Positions 62,844 to 64,000 of a DNA stretch of 64,000 nt are shown here, one piece after another. Each line of letters opens with the position of its first letter. The first letter of the stretch is position 1. Below the pieces are notes generated by a model, which was given only the letters and a program-made list of their open reading frames with translations, did no database searches and was not told the DNA's origin. The position numbers and the translations under genes are program-made. The DNA comes from Argentina anserina (taxonomy: Eukaryota > Streptophyta > Magnoliopsida > Rosales > Rosaceae): assembly GCF_933775445.1 (NCBI RefSeq), contig NW_026089466.1:124001-188000 (forward strand), read 5' to 3'.

Positions 62844-64000
62844 TAGAAAGATACTCAGTTTGAAAAAAACACACGCCCACACTGGAAACACTCTCAAATT
62901 CAAGAGAAACTCGCATCAGAAAGCCTTACAGAAACATACTCAAACGAGAATTGAAAAGATACTCAAAGTGCAATAGTAAACATACTCAAACGATAGAAAG
63001 ATACTCAGTTTGAAAGAAACACACGCCCACACTGGAAACACTCTAAAATTCAATAGAAACTCGCATCAGAAAGGCTTACAGAAATATACTCAAACGAGAA
63101 TTGAAAAGATACTCAAATTGCAATAGTAAACATACTCAAACGATAGAAAGATACTCAGTTTGAAAGAAACACACGCCCACACTGGAAACACTCTCAAATT
63201 CAAGAAAAACTCACATCAGAACGGCTTACAGAATGATACTCAAACGAGAATTGAAAAGATACTCAAAGTGCAATAGTAAACATACTCAAACGATAGAAAG
63301 ATACTCAGTTTGAAAGAAACACACGCCCACACTCGAAACACTCTAAAATTCAATAGAAACTCGCATCAGAAAGGCTTACAGAATGATACTCAAACGAGAA
63401 TTGAAAAGATACTCAAAGTGCAATAGTAAACATACTCAAACGATAGAAAGATACTCAGTTTGAAAGAAACACACGCCCACACTGGAAACACTCTAAAATT
63501 CAAGAGAAACTCGCATCAGAAAGCCTTACAGAAACATACTCAAACGAGAATTGAAAAGATACTCAAAGTGCAATAGTAAACATACTCAAACGATAGAAAG
63601 ATACTCAGTTTGAAAGAAACACACGCCCACACTGGAAACACTCTAAAATTCAATAGAAACTCGCATCAGAAAGGCTTACAGAAACATACTCAAACGAGAA
63701 TTGAAAAGATACTCAAATTGCAATAGTAAACATACTCAAACGATAGAAAGATACTCAGTTTGAAAGAAACACACGCCCACACTGGAAACACTCTCAAATT
63801 CAAGAAAAACTCACATCAGAACGGCTTACAGAATGATACTCAAACGAGAATTGAAAAGATACTCAAAGTGCAATAGTAAACATACTCAAACGATAGAAAG
63901 ATACTCAGTTTGAAAGAAACACACGCCCACACTCGAAACACTCTAAAATTCAATAGAAACTCGCATCAGAAAGGCTTACAGAATGATACTCAAACGAGAA
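62844..64000. repeat. 600-bp 4-mer, two copies, running off the window
   Basis: Monomers at 62844 (C-like), 62994 (A-like with 'aaattgc'), 63144 (I) and 63294 (A*) are followed by the same order at 63444, 63594, 63744 and 63894. The copies differ at a few sites, for example 'gaaaaaaacacacg' near 62865 against 'gaaagaaacacacg', 'ctctcaaattc' against 'ctctaaaattc', and 'gaaatatac' near 63081 against 'gaaacatac'. The second copy is cut by the window end. Confidence 0.82.

Larger units (their letters stand above)
1..64000. repeat. Satellite DNA array, 148-150 bp monomer, about 428 tandem copies
   Basis: Every line of the window is the same unit in direct orientation. Taking the T of 'tagaaag' as base 1, consecutive monomers start at 1, 151, 300, 449, 597, 747 and 897, giving lengths of 150, 149, 149, 148, 150 and 150, and this spacing continues to the end. 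The first monomer has 69 A, 28 T, 30 C and 23 G. Types A and B differ at about 10 of 150 positions (about 93% identity), while copies of one type within a block are often identical. I saw no inverted monomers, transposon, microsatellite expansion or unique DNA. Satellites of this kind are typical of eukaryotic centromeric or heterochromatic regions; the chromosomal location and host are inference and are not shown by the sequence. The array runs off both ends of the window. Confidence 0.98.

Noticed and set aside
1..64000. CRISPR array
   Set aside because: The repeating unit is 148-150 bp with no unique spacers between constant short repeats, and there are no cas genes. All parts of the unit recur.
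1..64000. Telomeric or subtelomeric simple repeats
   Set aside because: No TTAGGG-, TTAGG- or TTTAGGG-like runs occur in either orientation.
1..64000. Bacterial or phage origin, operons, promoters or terminators
   Set aside because: There is no gene longer than about 100 codons anywhere in 64 kb, and the sequence is entirely a divergent tandem satellite with multimeric organisation.

Overview
The whole 64 kb window is one uninterrupted, head-to-tail satellite DNA array. About 428 copies of a 148-150 bp monomer (35% G+C, A-rich on the given strand: about 46% A against 19% T) run in the same orientation from base 1 to base 64000. I found no protein gene, tRNA, rRNA, transposon or unique sequence. 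An array of this size, with divergent monomer types arranged in multimeric (higher-order) repeats, points to a eukaryotic chromosome in centromeric, pericentromeric or other heterochromatin. The species cannot be told from this sequence alone.

The monomer comes in recurrent types that I name here. A: 150 bp, 'caatagaaactcgcatcag'. B: 149 bp, 'aagaaaaactcgcatcg'. C: 150 bp, 'caagagaaactcgcatcag' with 'agccttacagaaac'. D: 150 bp, 'aaaaccttacagaaacatag'. E and F: B-like with 'ccctcac'. G: C-like with 'gatagtcaaattgc'. H: A-like with 'aaattaaatag'. I: 'actcacatcagaacggc', always followed by an A variant (A*) with 'actcgaaac'. Types differ mainly in one half of the monomer; the other half (about 75 bp) is nearly invariant. 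The monomer itself looks like about seven degenerate 19-29 bp subunits built on an ATACTCA-like core. Five short 126-bp monomers lack exactly one 23-bp subunit.

Layout. 1-5676: mixed A/B/C/D. 5677-8070: two copies of a 1197-bp 8-mer. 8071-19249: five higher-order units of 14-17 monomers (2092-2514 bp). 19250-21192: a partial unit. 21193-28060: nested duplications (1491, 2539-2541 and 4329 bp). 28061-33303: transition zone with small dimer/trimer amplifications. 33304-35095: 896-bp 6-mers. 35096-38837: mixed. 38838-46768: four related blocks of 11, 12, 13 and 17 monomers. 46769-57750: blocks of 24, 16 and 34 monomers sharing a 2370-bp period. 57421-58710: a 600-bp 4-mer. 58711-62093: mixed. 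62094-64000: all 150-bp monomers, ending in another 600-bp 4-mer. The array splits into a left domain (D with 'ctctgaaattc', to about 28.2 kb) and a right domain (D with 'ctctaaaattc', from 34.2 kb), each with private monomer types.

All monomer and block boundaries were read by eye, using the junction 'gatagaaag' as monomer start. Counts of D, I and 126-bp monomers come from direct reading and should be confirmed computationally.
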